64,000 nt of DNA, taken from positions 113,632 to 177,631 of the forward strand of contig NZ_BMQW01000009.1 in the NCBI RefSeq assembly GCF_014648315.1. The letters run 5' to 3'. Of this stretch, positions 38,260 to 48,097 are shown in pieces. Every line of letters starts with the position of its first letter. The stretch's first letter is position 1. Source of the DNA: Shewanella ulleungensis. GTDB taxonomy: Bacteria; Pseudomonadota; Gammaproteobacteria; Enterobacterales; Shewanellaceae. Under the pieces are notes generated by a model. The model was not told the DNA's origin. It saw only the letters and a program-made list of their open reading frames with translations, and did no database searches. A program made the position numbers and the translations under genes.

Positions 38260-40278
38260 CTACTCACCTAAAAACGGAAAACGGCCAAAATCACTGACTA
38301 ACGGACCCCATTTTAGGATCTGTTGTTCATTTAAACTTAGTTCACCAACAAATGGGTTATCCCAACCTGCAGCATGCCATTTATCCAATGGGTTTAATAT
38401 GTGCATGTTTTGTAGACCAAAATCACCCGGAATTTGTGCATCTGCAACGGCGTTATCGCCAACATGAATAAAGGTTTTATTTTTACCAAGCCCTTCTTTA
38501 ATGTGGGGCCATAATGTGCCTGCGTCTTTGCGCTTACCTAAATCACTCGATACAAGTAACTCATAACCCACACTAACTCCCACTTTAGCAAGCATGAGTG
38601 AGACTTGCTCAAGCGTATAATAAGTGTCAGACGCCACCGTTATGCGTTTACCTTTTAACAATAGTTCATTAAAGATATCGACCATCTCATCTTTGGGCTC
38701 TATCATTGCCAAGTCATAAGCAAACTCTTGCTCGGCTAACTCATTTGATTGAGCTTCAGACCAACCAAGTTGGCTGCCTAAAAGAGCATAAGTTTCGAAT
38801 ATATTGACGTCGCCGACAAAGTTTTTCGCTTTACGCACCTCAAACTCCGCTTTATTGCGCTTGGCAACAAACTCGTGGGCATCATTAACAATTCCTTGAG
38901 ACACCAGTGCTTTACCGAGCAATAGCTTGGCATAATCTGGCACAAAGTAACGTCTGCGCACTAAGGTATCAAAAACATCAAAGCTGATATGGTCAAAACC
39001 ACTCAATTGATTACGTATACCTTCTTGAGTGTTGACATATTGACAAAGAATAAAGCTGTCATCATGGGTGAATTGTCCAGTTGTTGGGTAGTAAAATAGC
39101 TGCCGATAACCATTTTTTTCAGCCAGTAAACCTAACATTCGCTCTAAAGCATGCAATTCTGAGCCATCATTAGGCAGAGGCTCTGCAGGAAAATCATCAT
39201 ACTGATGAGGTTTATCTAGCAACTGTTTTAATGCATCTGGTCTGGCCCAAAACATACCACCAGCAGGGTATGCTAAAAAATCTTCTGTAAGCTCAATACC
39301 CCACTCTTTGGCCATTGTTTGTGCATGAGGTTTATTTTTAAGCCAATGGTTAACCCAGTTAGGCATCATCCAAAACGATGTGGGGTAATAAATGCCTGTT
39401 TTTGGCGAATCACGAAAATGATTTAGCAGCTGTTTAATCACATGCTGATCATTAAGTAAGTACTCACCTAAATAATCAGCCCATTGAGTTTGTGCCCGCC
39501 CAGAGTAAAGTGACTTTTTGGAGTGCATGTGGCAAAACAAGTCGTATGCTTGTAAATCTTGCGCAAACTCAACCAACATGGGGCCAAAGTTACGGCCATG
39601 ATTAGGCACAACCTTTACCTTAACCTGGTTGACTTTACTGCATGCGGCAAATTGCTTTTGAGCTTTTGCGACTAACTCTTCACTACTCACGCTAACAAAC
39701 ACATCAACCGACTGAGGAAACTTAGATAAAGCATTGCAGTAATAATCAATAAATTCACCATAAAACACATGGAAACACATGGCAATTTTATGCTCTGTGG
39801 CCTCTCCGTCGGCAGTGGTTTCGATTGCTTTTGGGTGCCATTTGGGCGTTGCTGGTGGCGACATGCGCCCTTCAGCTTTACCATGGCTAATATAATGAAC
39901 AAGTGCCTGTTCACCTTGTAAATAAATGTCGGTATTACACTTATAATAAAGCTCTGTATCAAAGGCGGAGCTTGGGTTAACACACGAAAAAGCCCCTTTT
40001 TGTAAATAATCCTCAAATGCTTCTTGCTCGCAAGTAAATACCCTGCACTGATTTGCGCTATACCAAGCATAATCGAATAACCCATAAGCCTTAGCTTGAC
40101 TCAATAGCAGCATTATTTGTTTTTGAGAGTATCCTTTTTTGTTGGTATTGAGTTTAGCGTAGGCTCTAGCACGAAGGCGTCGATCAACACTTTTGGCCAC
40201 ACGAAATAAAAAGGGCTGCTGTTTAACAAAGTTAAATAGTGCAGGCATGCGAGTTTTAACGAACTGTTTATTAATCAT
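38260..40278 (-). CDS. RgpF-type rhamnan synthesis domain fused to a HAD-like domain
   Basis: A 672-residue protein. Residues about 40-150 hold a repeat-like region with DYAWYSANQC. Residues about 165-400 match the rhamnan synthesis protein F (RgpF) family (MCFHVFYGEFIDYYCNAL, FCHMHSKKSLYSG), whose members act in cell-wall and O-antigen rhamnose glycan assembly. From about 425 a HAD-type domain follows (SFDVFDTLVRRR, then KRITVASDTYYT and HVGDNAVADAQ). It ends WGPLVSDFGRFPF. The start overlaps the stop of the upstream gene (TAATG). It probably adds or modifies a deoxysugar, but the reaction is not known for this fusion. Confidence 0.82.
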   Translation of the reverse strand: MINKQFVKTRMPALFNFVKQQPFLFRVAKSVDRRLRARAYAKLNTNKKGYSQKQIMLLLSQAKAYGLFDYAWYSANQCRVFTCEQEAFEDYLQKGAFSCVNPSSAFDTELYYKCNTDIYLQGEQALVHYISHGKAEGRMSPPATPKWHPKAIETTADGEATEHKIAMCFHVFYGEFIDYYCNALSKFPQSVDVFVSVSSEELVAKAQKQFAACSKVNQVKVKVVPNHGRNFGPMLVEFAQDLQAYDLFCHMHSKKSLYSGRAQTQWADYLGEYLLNDQHVIKQLLNHFRDSPKTGIYYPTSFWMMPNWVNHWLKNKPHAQTMAKEWGIELTEDFLAYPAGGMFWARPDALKQLLDKPHQYDDFPAEPLPNDGSELHALERMLGLLAEKNGYRQLFYYPTTGQFTHDDSFILCQYVNTQEGIRNQLSGFDHISFDVFDTLVRRRYFVPDYAKLLLGKALVSQGIVNDAHEFVAKRNKAEFEVRKAKNFVGDVNIFETYALLGSQLGWSEAQSNELAEQEFAYDLAMIEPKDEMVDIFNELLLKGKRITVASDTYYTLEQVSLMLAKVGVSVGYELLVSSDLGKRKDAGTLWPHIKEGLGKNKTFIHVGDNAVADAQIPGDFGLQNMHILNPLDKWHAAGWDNPFVGELSLNEQQILKWGPLVSDFGRFPFLGE

Positions 40279-41345
40279 TATGCTAAACCAAAAAATTGAA
40301 GGGCATTAACCGTACCATTACCAGTAACATCGTCATCAATATCAAAGATATGCCTCACTGAGCGAGGAACCATATTCGCCTTACTTAAATAGCTTGTAAA
40401 AAGCATTTCTAGCTCTTCAACGTCGAAATGAATACCGTATTTTGCTGCATGTTCACAATACTGAAGCGCACCTTTCATCACTTGCTCAAGCTCATGAAAA
40501 TAACGCTGCGAAGCCACTTTTCGGCCATAGTAGAAGTCAAATTTAGTAGGGTCAAAGGTGTTTAATCTAATCCCCCTAAATTGGCCATAAGGTGCAGTGA
40601 GAAGAGACTCCAAAAACATCGAGCGATCGAGTGGTAAGTAACCATCGCCCAATTTCACATTTTCTTTTAAATACCCATGCATTTCGGCTTGCTGATTTTC
40701 AATAATATGCTTGCCAGGCTTAGAAGCAATTAAATAATGTCCGTGCGTATCTTTATCAAGCAAGATACCTAAAAGAGACTGAATCGTCCCCGAGTAGCCA
40801 ACATCTACTAAGTGTAATGAATCTTGATGCAACACACCTAATGTTTCTAAATAGCTCAAATAAGCTTGCTTACTGGGGGTGATGACTTCTTCAATTCGAG
40901 TAGAGTGTTGATTAAGGACCTCGATAATTTTCTTCTTATCATCAGGTAAATACACGAGTTCTTGAGCGGTTTCCTCATCAAAGATCTGCTTGATTTGCGA
41001 GTCTGACAATAGGAATCGAGTGCGAATGAGGTCATAAAAAGCGCCACTAAAACTGCTTTTTAGAGAGTAAGCATAACTACGTTTATCGCTTGCAAGAATT
41101 TTAAATAAAAAAGCTCTAGACACCAGCAAATAATGACTTTCACGTTGAATATCGGCACCATTTAGGTAAGATTGGTAGGCTTTTTCTAACCAATATCCTT
41201 CTCTAGCGAGAAAGTACAACGGCTTATCTCTTGGCACATGATTGACTAAGTTTTGAGCAAAATAACTCAATAATGGCCCCATGAACGTTGTCCCAAAGGA
41301 CGAAAATCGTGCTTCATGCACTTTTGTTTCGGTTACATTTGCCAT
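40278..41345 (-). CDS. HAD-associated glycan biosynthesis protein (COG5610 C-terminal-like)
   Basis: A 355-residue soluble protein without known catalytic motif. GPLLSYFAQNLVNHVPRDKP, YFLAREGYWLEKAYQSY and LLVSRAFLFK resemble the region that usually follows the HAD domain in COG5610-type proteins. The HAD domain itself is in the adjacent gene (38260-40278), which starts inside this gene's stop. The function would therefore be split over two coupled genes. DVGYSGTIQSLLGILL and LESLLTAPYGQ are other recognisable blocks. A biochemical role is not established. Confidence 0.7.
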   Translation of the reverse strand: MANVTETKVHEARFSSFGTTFMGPLLSYFAQNLVNHVPRDKPLYFLAREGYWLEKAYQSYLNGADIQRESHYLLVSRAFLFKILASDKRSYAYSLKSSFSGAFYDLIRTRFLLSDSQIKQIFDEETAQELVYLPDDKKKIIEVLNQHSTRIEEVITPSKQAYLSYLETLGVLHQDSLHLVDVGYSGTIQSLLGILLDKDTHGHYLIASKPGKHIIENQQAEMHGYLKENVKLGDGYLPLDRSMFLESLLTAPYGQFRGIRLNTFDPTKFDFYYGRKVASQRYFHELEQVMKGALQYCEHAAKYGIHFDVEELEMLFTSYLSKANMVPRSVRHIFDIDDDVTGNGTVNALQFFGLA

Positions 41346-41551
41346 TTTTAACTAATACCATGATGTTTATAATGAAAAATACTGACGAGGACACAACAAC
41401 TATCACGTTGGCAATGGCTTCTGCTCCCTGAAAATAGTCTGCTAGTTTAAGTGGGGTGAGTTACTTAGTAAACCGGTAAAAGCACTCCAATCAAAATCAT
41501 CCTTACAAACGTTTATTTTACGCACAATTTAATCTTTTAGGACACAAGGAG

Positions 41552-41704
41552 TTACCGGTTTTCTATTCGAGATTTATACTCTTGGTATTTGCGCTTTATT
41601 AACGGTCCTTTCGGTCTTGCCTCATGAGCTAAAGCCATTAAATAATATGCAAGTTTGATGTCTGTGTTCTCGAAGGAAATAGCCAAATCACGGCAAATCC
41701 CTAC
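41552..41704 (-). other. C-terminal RPxGPLI module (acetyltransferase)
   Basis: Encodes about 50 residues: CRDLAISFENTDIKLAYYLM, then AHEARPKGPLIKRKYQEYK. The pattern matches the modules at 33584, 35011 and 36012 despite the different catalytic fold. Confidence 0.78.
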
Positions 41705-42529
41705 CTCATGTTCACTTACAATATCTGACAATATAATCGAAAAATATGCTTCATCACTCACTTTTTGTTCAAAACGTGATAACAAAGACACATCAAACAC
41801 CTTCGGTTTGAAGGGGGTTAATTTTCCAGCATTAATTTTGTTTACAAGTATTTCAATGAAAGACTCTATTTCATTATTACTATTATCTAAATCCCAAAAG
41901 CCAAATTGCCACCATTTTAATTCAAGTAACTTTGCTATAGTGTCATGTTCAAACCGGTATCGAATAATTTTAGCTGGTACGCCACCAACAATCGCATAAG
42001 GAGGCACATCTTTGGTTACCAGTGCATTAGAACCAATAACAGCACCATCACCAATCGTTATTCCTCTAGCAAGCGTTACATCTGCACCAATCCAAACATC
42101 ATTACCTATGATGACATGACGAACAGATTCATTCACATGATTGGAGCGAATTTTATAACCACTGCCCCTATGTTCAGCCAATGCTTGAGACACAATAATG
42201 GAATTAGCATCGTACGATACTGAAGATGTAGTAAATCGGTCTATAGGATGATTAATCCCCTGAACGTTAAGTCCTTCTGCGATACTGCAATATCGCCCTA
42301 TTGTTAATTGAACAACAAAAGGTAATGGAAGCACACTATTGCTGTATGAGAATGAGCCCATAGAGTGTAGGTTAAAGCCTACATTAAAAGACGTGTACGG
42401 CTCAATCTTACAATTATTGTTGATAACTAGCGTATCGCCATGTTTTAAACGCTTTTGACCTTGATAGTGAAAATGAATCTTATTGTCATTGAACACCTTT
42501 TCAATATGGCTGTTCACTCGTATTTTCAT
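41552..42529 (-). CDS. Hexapeptide-repeat acetyltransferase with C-terminal RPxGPLI module
   Basis: A 325-residue left-handed beta-helix O-acetyltransferase of the xenobiotic/serine type. Its repeats include IGRYCSIAEGLNVQG, VIIGNDVWIGADVTLARG and ITIGDGAVIGSNALVTKDV, ending in YAIVGGVPAKIIRYRF. It would acetylate a sugar using acetyl-CoA. After residue 225 comes a helical tail of about 100 residues ending LAYYLMALAHEARPKGPLIK, the module also found on two glycosyltransferases and a sulfotransferase. It lies 21 bp after the sulfotransferase gene at 42551 and is followed by a 206-bp gap without a gene. Confidence 0.87.
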   Translation of the reverse strand: MKIRVNSHIEKVFNDNKIHFHYQGQKRLKHGDTLVINNNCKIEPYTSFNVGFNLHSMGSFSYSNSVLPLPFVVQLTIGRYCSIAEGLNVQGINHPIDRFTTSSVSYDANSIIVSQALAEHRGSGYKIRSNHVNESVRHVIIGNDVWIGADVTLARGITIGDGAVIGSNALVTKDVPPYAIVGGVPAKIIRYRFEHDTIAKLLELKWWQFGFWDLDNSNNEIESFIEILVNKINAGKLTPFKPKVFDVSLLSRFEQKVSDEAYFSIILSDIVSEHEVGICRDLAISFENTDIKLAYYLMALAHEARPKGPLIKRKYQEYKSRIENR

Positions 42530-42550
42530 AAAATAGATCTCTGCATCACT

Positions 42551-43567
42551 TTACATTGACTCTTTACACTTGAAAAAAGCATAAATAAGTTGCATAAAAT
42601 CAACATGAGTTAAATACGGCGTTGTGATTGACTCTCTAAAAGGAACATTTTTGGGAATATCAATAAACAATGTCTCGCGATCTAGTCCATATTCGGCACA
42701 CAACAGACGATTTGACTCAGCATAAAATGCGACAACTTCATTATATTGCGCCTGTGTCATGAGTCGAGTTCGCTGAGGTTGTAATTCACTGTCAATTAAC
42801 TGCTGAGCAAATGACATAAAATCGTGGCGTTCCTGGCCAACAATATGTTGCATTCGAGCGTTGGCAATGCGAGCAAACTCCAGCATTGGATTGCTCCATT
42901 TCTCATTTAACTTTTCTTGTGAGAAATCAAATGACGATGAGTCTGTAACACCAAGCATTCCTAAAAATGATAATCGGATATCGTCACCAATAGACGACTT
43001 TTCATAAGGAATGAGTTTGAGAGCTTTTTTGCCAAAAAACTCACTCCATAAATCAATGAGCTTTTTATAATCGTAACGTAATGGTTGCGATTGATATTGC
43101 TCCATCACTTTAGGAAATACTTTTGGGCTTCCTGCTTTTATTTCTGTGGAATAGGACGATTCAATATAATCGGCCTGGGGGCGTAAATAAATGATGATCT
43201 CAGGCTCAATATCGTGCAGCTTAAAAAAATCACGCATAAAAGCCAATGCTTTAGCTCGTAACCGAGAACTAAAATGTTCTGCACTAATCACAATCGTTTT
43301 ATCTGGATGAGTCTTAATACACTCGGCTAACTTGTCCCACAAATACAAAGAAGAGTCTTTAACTGGAGCAAGAAACTCCATGTATTTCCCATTATTATCA
43401 AGAGGGTGAAGTGCATTTACTAAATCAAAATGTGCATCTTTACGCTGACCAATATGAGGATACAACACACCATTAGCCAGCAATGCTTGCCTATTTAAGC
43501 TCATAAAATGCTGTATGCTTGTGGTTCCGGTTTTTTCAGTCCCAATATGAAGCACTACACGAGTCAT
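42551..43567 (-). CDS. PAPS-dependent sulfotransferase-like protein
   Basis: A 338-residue protein with the classic opening VLHIGTEKTGTTSIQHFM (5'-phosphosulfate loop at about 6-20). EPEIIIYLRPQADYIESSYS is the 3'-phosphate block. ISAEHFSSRL is another sulfotransferase block. It has no RPxGPLI module. Its ATG overlaps the stop of the next sulfotransferase gene upstream (ATGA), so two sulfotransferases are translated from coupled frames. A sulfated sugar position of the glycan is the likely target. Confidence 0.85.
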   Translation of the reverse strand: MTRVVLHIGTEKTGTTSIQHFMSLNRQALLANGVLYPHIGQRKDAHFDLVNALHPLDNNGKYMEFLAPVKDSSLYLWDKLAECIKTHPDKTIVISAEHFSSRLRAKALAFMRDFFKLHDIEPEIIIYLRPQADYIESSYSTEIKAGSPKVFPKVMEQYQSQPLRYDYKKLIDLWSEFFGKKALKLIPYEKSSIGDDIRLSFLGMLGVTDSSSFDFSQEKLNEKWSNPMLEFARIANARMQHIVGQERHDFMSFAQQLIDSELQPQRTRLMTQAQYNEVVAFYAESNRLLCAEYGLDRETLFIDIPKNVPFRESITTPYLTHVDFMQLIYAFFKCKESM

Positions 43568-44757
43568 GCCTTTTGCTCCGTATCTCTTAGGGTAGTATGT
43601 GCATAATATTGTTCATCGTAGCTGTAATGTTGCAATGTCATTTCCTTGTCGCAAATCCCTTTAAAAATATCGATTTGCGCATCTGTCCAACCAAAGTCTT
43701 CAATTGATTTTGCTCTACTCTGAATAACTGATGTTTGCTCTGGCCTGTCATCAGATGAGAGTTGCTTTTCAAACACATTTTTCTCTCTTTTATCAAATGC
43801 TAATAATTCTGAGATGGGCGTAACTACCGAAGCAGTATTGGTTGCCATATCAAATTGGTCAACTTCGATAAACCATTGATTATGTTTTAGAAGCTTATTA
43901 ATTTTTTGTTTGCTGTTTCGCCAAGCAATAAAAGACTGGCGCCATTGCTTAACGTGCTGTTCAAAAGCAACTTTAGGAAATTTAATCATTCTGGATTGCA
44001 CATTTTCCATTGCGCGGCGCTTACAAAAAATTACCTTAGCATGTGGCCAGGCCATTAGCGCGAGAGGTAAACTTTCTAGCATAGGAATACCGGGGGTCTT
44101 ATCAAGCAATACCTCATCACCGTAATAAAGGCGATAAATTTGCCTTAGTGCTGTTAATTGCTGGGCGATAATAACAGTACGAGGAATAGCATTGACAAGA
44201 TTACCGGATATAGATGCGGTTTTAGACTGCTGAAAAAATGCGTCTGCTGTCGTTAGCATTCTATTTACACCCTCAACTACATGTGATTCACCATGTGCTG
44301 ATGACCTTAATGCCTTTCTACACGCCTTACCTAAAGCAGAAGTACCTGAACGTGGCGAACCAACTACTAACAATGCTCGTTTTGGAAGTACAACAGGTTG
44401 AATAACACCTTCAATAATAATTAGATTGTCTCGTTCGCCATCTTGATTCTCTACCTCAGCGACAACAGCGAAATGGGCATCGTCAATCAAATCAGTTCTT
44501 TCAATATTGATATTAAATCGATAAACAGCCTGTTTCGGAGCTAACATCATTTGCTGATGAAGCTTAGGCGCGGAATGATATTCGATGACGGCATTAAACT
44601 CTTCGCCTAATAAGTTTTTGGCTGAAACCGAAGTAATATTCCCGTTTACAACAATTCGCCCCTGAATTGTCAATAATGGCTTGAATAACACACCAATACT
44701 AGGTGTGGCAACGTTAACCATATCGTCGTTGGCAATAGTAATAAAATAACTAAACAT
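43564..44757 (-). CDS. Sulfotransferase-like protein with N-terminal beta domain
   Basis: A 397-residue protein. Residues 1-125 are strand-rich and unassigned (GRIVVNGNITSVSAKNLLGE). From about 130 the sulfotransferase domain starts with LLVVGSPRSGTSALGKACR, the PRSGTS form of the loop used by another branch than the PKTGTT proteins. AWPHAKVIFCKRRAMENVQS is the 3'-phosphate block. The N-terminal domain could bind glycan. It follows the GT4 gene by one base and overlaps the next sulfotransferase by four. Target unknown. Confidence 0.8.
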   Translation of the reverse strand: MFSYFITIANDDMVNVATPSIGVLFKPLLTIQGRIVVNGNITSVSAKNLLGEEFNAVIEYHSAPKLHQQMMLAPKQAVYRFNINIERTDLIDDAHFAVVAEVENQDGERDNLIIIEGVIQPVVLPKRALLVVGSPRSGTSALGKACRKALRSSAHGESHVVEGVNRMLTTADAFFQQSKTASISGNLVNAIPRTVIIAQQLTALRQIYRLYYGDEVLLDKTPGIPMLESLPLALMAWPHAKVIFCKRRAMENVQSRMIKFPKVAFEQHVKQWRQSFIAWRNSKQKINKLLKHNQWFIEVDQFDMATNTASVVTPISELLAFDKREKNVFEKQLSSDDRPEQTSVIQSRAKSIEDFGWTDAQIDIFKGICDKEMTLQHYSYDEQYYAHTTLRDTEQKA

Positions 44758-44758
44758 A

Positions 44759-45988
44759 TTATATACTTATAGAATTATTTATTTGCTGATAACTTTCTGG
44801 TAAAGACAGAGGCTTAGTGATGTTGCTCACTAATTTAGACTGTAAACTTTTGTCAGATAAAATAGCCATAAAAGTATCAGCCAGCGATACTGCGCTACGC
44901 GCCCTAAAATGCAGACCCGTCACATTATGCTGTATTTTTTCTGCCATACCACCAATATCGCTCACAATAACAGGTTTACCATGACTCAACGCTTCTTGAA
45001 TAACCATAGGTGAGTTTTCCCACCAAGTCGACGGTACAACCACCCAGTTTATCGTATCTAAAATACGCCCTAATTCATGAGGTTCATAAGCGCCATGCAT
45101 CCTAACGACATGACTCAACTTTTTAAGTTGCTTTGATATCTTGTGTTGAAAATCACTCTCTTGAGAACTAAAATTAGCCCCATGAATATCAATATACAGC
45201 TGCTGCTGAGCCTCTTCTGGTAAAAGTTCTAATGCATCGAGCAAAACGTCGATACCTTTAAACGGGTTAATTTGACCGATGTAAGCAATACGCACTTGCT
45301 TATCGGTCACATTGACATTAGGAATAACGCTAACAGACGGCTGACCATTTTCGACTACATGAATTTTAGCGCAGTCTACCCCCCAATCAATATAACGGTC
45401 ACGCAGAAATGCAGACGGTGCGATAAAACAATCAACCCAATAAAAGCATTGTTGAATGTATTGTTTTCGCAAAAAAAAGTCACCGGGAGATTTATCAGGA
45501 AAGCATTGATTACACTCTCGAGTGCCTGACTCAAAACACAATTTTTTATCTTTACCTGTTTTAACCATCAGTCCAGAGTTATGACAAATGGCGTAATACT
45601 CATGTAGGGTCAGTACTAATTTTACATTAGGTAACACCTGCTTGATAATTTTCATCATCTCTATACCTAACAGAAAATAATGATGACAATAAATCACTTC
45701 TGGTGATAACTGTGTTAATAAATCCGCGAAGTCTCCCCATAAATGGCGCGTTTTAATATTTGAAAATAGAAAGAAATCGTCATGAGTGGTGTGAAATAAG
45801 ATTTCTCTTTCATTCTTAATCGTTGAAAATGCGGCACCACCATGAGGCGAGATAGCTGTACGAGCTAAAAAATAGGCATCATCACCTTGTGATAAACATT
45901 CTTGAAAAAATTGGTAAGCAGCTTGCTCGCCTCCCCCCTTATTAAATTCAGGATGACCATGAGCAATAACTAATACTTTTTTATGCAT
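44759..45988 (-). CDS. Family 4 glycosyltransferase
   Basis: A GT-B enzyme of about 409 residues. KVLVIAHGHPEFNKGGGEQA opens the acceptor domain. FIAPSAFLRDRYIDWG, RIAYIGQINPFKGIDVLLDA and STWWENSPMVIQEALSHGKP, then VIVSDIGGMAE are the donor-domain hallmarks of GT4, including the E-x7-E pair. The ATG at 45988 is chosen because it overlaps the upstream stop (ATGCATAA) and gives the proper domain start; an earlier codon at 46045 lies inside the upstream gene. Sugar specificity is unknown. Confidence 0.88.
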   Translation of the reverse strand: MHKKVLVIAHGHPEFNKGGGEQAAYQFFQECLSQGDDAYFLARTAISPHGGAAFSTIKNEREILFHTTHDDFFLFSNIKTRHLWGDFADLLTQLSPEVIYCHHYFLLGIEMMKIIKQVLPNVKLVLTLHEYYAICHNSGLMVKTGKDKKLCFESGTRECNQCFPDKSPGDFFLRKQYIQQCFYWVDCFIAPSAFLRDRYIDWGVDCAKIHVVENGQPSVSVIPNVNVTDKQVRIAYIGQINPFKGIDVLLDALELLPEEAQQQLYIDIHGANFSSQESDFQHKISKQLKKLSHVVRMHGAYEPHELGRILDTINWVVVPSTWWENSPMVIQEALSHGKPVIVSDIGGMAEKIQHNVTGLHFRARSAVSLADTFMAILSDKSLQSKLVSNITKPLSLPESYQQINNSISI

Positions 45989-47741
45989 AATGTTGCTTAA
46001 CCTTCTCGATTGCCTGACCCCATTTATTTTTTTGGTATAGCCCATTGAGTAATGTCAGTTTGTATTTCCAATCACCGCTATCTACTAAGTTCTGTGATAA
46101 ACGTTCTAAATGAATAAGTGACTCTTCGGTATCTAAGTAGATTTTTTTATTTTGATCATATACTTTTAAACACAAATCGGAGTCCTCAAAATCCCCCAGA
46201 ATATAACGCGTATCAAACCCACCGACTGATTCATAAAGTGACCGTTCTATCAACATGCAAGCACCAGTAACTAATTCAACAGCCTTTGTGCCTTCACTTA
46301 CCACTAATTTAGCAGGCATGCCTTTGTGCGGATGATAATTCATCCAAATACCAGGGTAATAGGCATCTTGCTGAAAGTGCATGCCAATATGCTGAAGTGT
46401 ATTGTCTTCATAAACAAGTTTTGTGCCTAAAATGCCTACATCTTCCAATTTGTCATATTTGTTAACTAATCGCGATAACCAACCATGTCTAGATGGCAAA
46501 ACATCAGAGTTTAATGCAAGTATAAATCGACCTTGAGCTTGGCTGGCCCCTAGATTATTTGCACCAGCGAAACCGAGGTTTTTGCCAGCGTAAACAGTTT
46601 TGAATGGCATGGTAAAAGTATTAAATACACCACTGCATGCAATGGTAAATTCACGTGCGATTTTAGGGTCGTCAAGCACATAAATAATTTCATGCTTAGC
46701 CATATCAGGGTCTTGCGAAAATGCCAAAAGTTGGTGCTGAACAAAGTCGTAGCGACCATATATTGGAATCACTAATGAAACAACAGGTTGCTCGGTTTGC
46801 TCACCATATTCACAAACTTGCGGGCTTAATCCATCCATAATAGCTTCAGCTTGCCAAATATCGGACACATGTCTCAATATTGCAGGTTGACCGCTGCTAA
46901 AAAAATCATCGAGGTGCACATCAACTAAACCTAAATAAGTTTTTAATAAGGTAGATTTAGACAAAGGCACAGAGTGTAATGAAACAGGCGCAGACAGACT
47001 CTCAAAACCATCAATATTTATAGATAACGTTACTGCTTTAAAACCGTCGGGTAATCGGCAAACACTGACAAAACCAGCAGCTATGTCCATTGTTAAATTT
47101 AGTTGTTCATTCAAATCATGTCGAACAAAACGAAAACACTCAGTCACCGTGAATGTCTGGCCTTGTCGATCGACTACAACAATATTGTTTAATGCTTGCT
47201 CGGTTAATGCCCAGCCTTTAAAGTAAAGCAAATTACCGTCGGTGACTAAACAATCATCAAAGTAAAAGTTTATCTGTTGCTTTTCATTTTCAGGTTTAAC
47301 ACTCTTATCCCTGCTAACAGCATCATCAGACTGATAAAAGCCTTTGATACTTTCAACAAAAACATCTTTTTTATCATCTAATGCAGCAAAAATAATGTCT
47401 GAATTATTTAGTAACTTAGGGGTTAGCGATTTCATATCGATAACCTTACCATTTACCGATATAACAAAGTTTTGAAAATCATTCGAATCACTAACAAAAC
47501 AATGTACAAAGCCCACAGCAAATTTGTCATCTCCTAACCCTAATGCGTCAATAACATCTGGGCGAGGTATGCTCTGCCATTTTTGCTGAGTAATTTCTGA
47601 TGCGGCTTCACTGATAACAAGTAAGGGAGCTGTACTTGAGCTCACTAACCAACCAGATAAACTCCAAACGTTGTCTATTTGTGCTACAAAGTCCACATGA
47701 AATACAACGTCATTGGGCTCAGAATTGACTTGTTCAGACAC
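45981..47741 (-). CDS. Family 2 glycosyltransferase with unassigned N-terminal half
   Basis: A 586-residue protein. The C-terminal half from about residue 318 is GT-A (QPVVSLVIPIYGRYDFVQHQ, NLGFAGANNLGASQ, metal motif LNSDVLPS, DFEDSDLCLKVY). The N-terminal 300 residues contain two similar strand-rich units (VWSLSGWLVSSS and LLYFKGWALTEQ), which look like beta-sandwich domains also seen in other glycan-locus proteins. They may bind glycan. The start is GTG at 47741, with AAGGA eight bases before it. It overlaps the GT4 gene by eight bases. Confidence 0.85.
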   Translation of the reverse strand: MSEQVNSEPNDVVFHVDFVAQIDNVWSLSGWLVSSSTAPLLVISEAASEITQQKWQSIPRPDVIDALGLGDDKFAVGFVHCFVSDSNDFQNFVISVNGKVIDMKSLTPKLLNNSDIIFAALDDKKDVFVESIKGFYQSDDAVSRDKSVKPENEKQQINFYFDDCLVTDGNLLYFKGWALTEQALNNIVVVDRQGQTFTVTECFRFVRHDLNEQLNLTMDIAAGFVSVCRLPDGFKAVTLSINIDGFESLSAPVSLHSVPLSKSTLLKTYLGLVDVHLDDFFSSGQPAILRHVSDIWQAEAIMDGLSPQVCEYGEQTEQPVVSLVIPIYGRYDFVQHQLLAFSQDPDMAKHEIIYVLDDPKIAREFTIACSGVFNTFTMPFKTVYAGKNLGFAGANNLGASQAQGRFILALNSDVLPSRHGWLSRLVNKYDKLEDVGILGTKLVYEDNTLQHIGMHFQQDAYYPGIWMNYHPHKGMPAKLVVSEGTKAVELVTGACMLIERSLYESVGGFDTRYILGDFEDSDLCLKVYDQNKKIYLDTEESLIHLERLSQNLVDSGDWKYKLTLLNGLYQKNKWGQAIEKVKQHYA

Positions 47742-47953
47742 TTAACATTCCTTTTATTTAGTTTTATCTAAGTATTCTTCATGTCTAGGATACTAAATAT
47801 GCTTACTTAATTACTATAACAACTCATTCAAGGTTTACTGATTTATCTCAAACACTTGATATTATGTGTAAATCGTACCAGTTTGAATAGCACAGATTGG
47901 CCAAGTCCATTTTAAAACGAAAACTGTCGTTCAATAACACCATTGATCATAAA

Positions 47954-48097
47954 TTATGTGTATTTTTTTAGCTTATTTTTGATCATCTCAGCGTCGGGCT
48001 TAAAATATAATACCGCTTTAAAAAACATCACAGCTTCATCAATACGTCCAGCTTTTTCAAGGGCTAAGCCTAGCTCACGACAGAATCTAACTTCATT
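47954..48097 (-). other. C-terminal TPR-like module, divergent member of the RPxGPLI set
   Basis: Encodes about 47 residues with an evident TPR pattern (A..G..DEAV..F...L...P). It aligns with the four RPxGPLI modules but has KPDAEMI at the core, so it may be the ancestral form. Confidence 0.6.

Noticed and set aside
47760..47953. Weak hairpin (AACGA/TCGTT) after the 47954-49201 gene
   Set aside because: Only five pairs and a poor T-tract; not enough to call a terminator.
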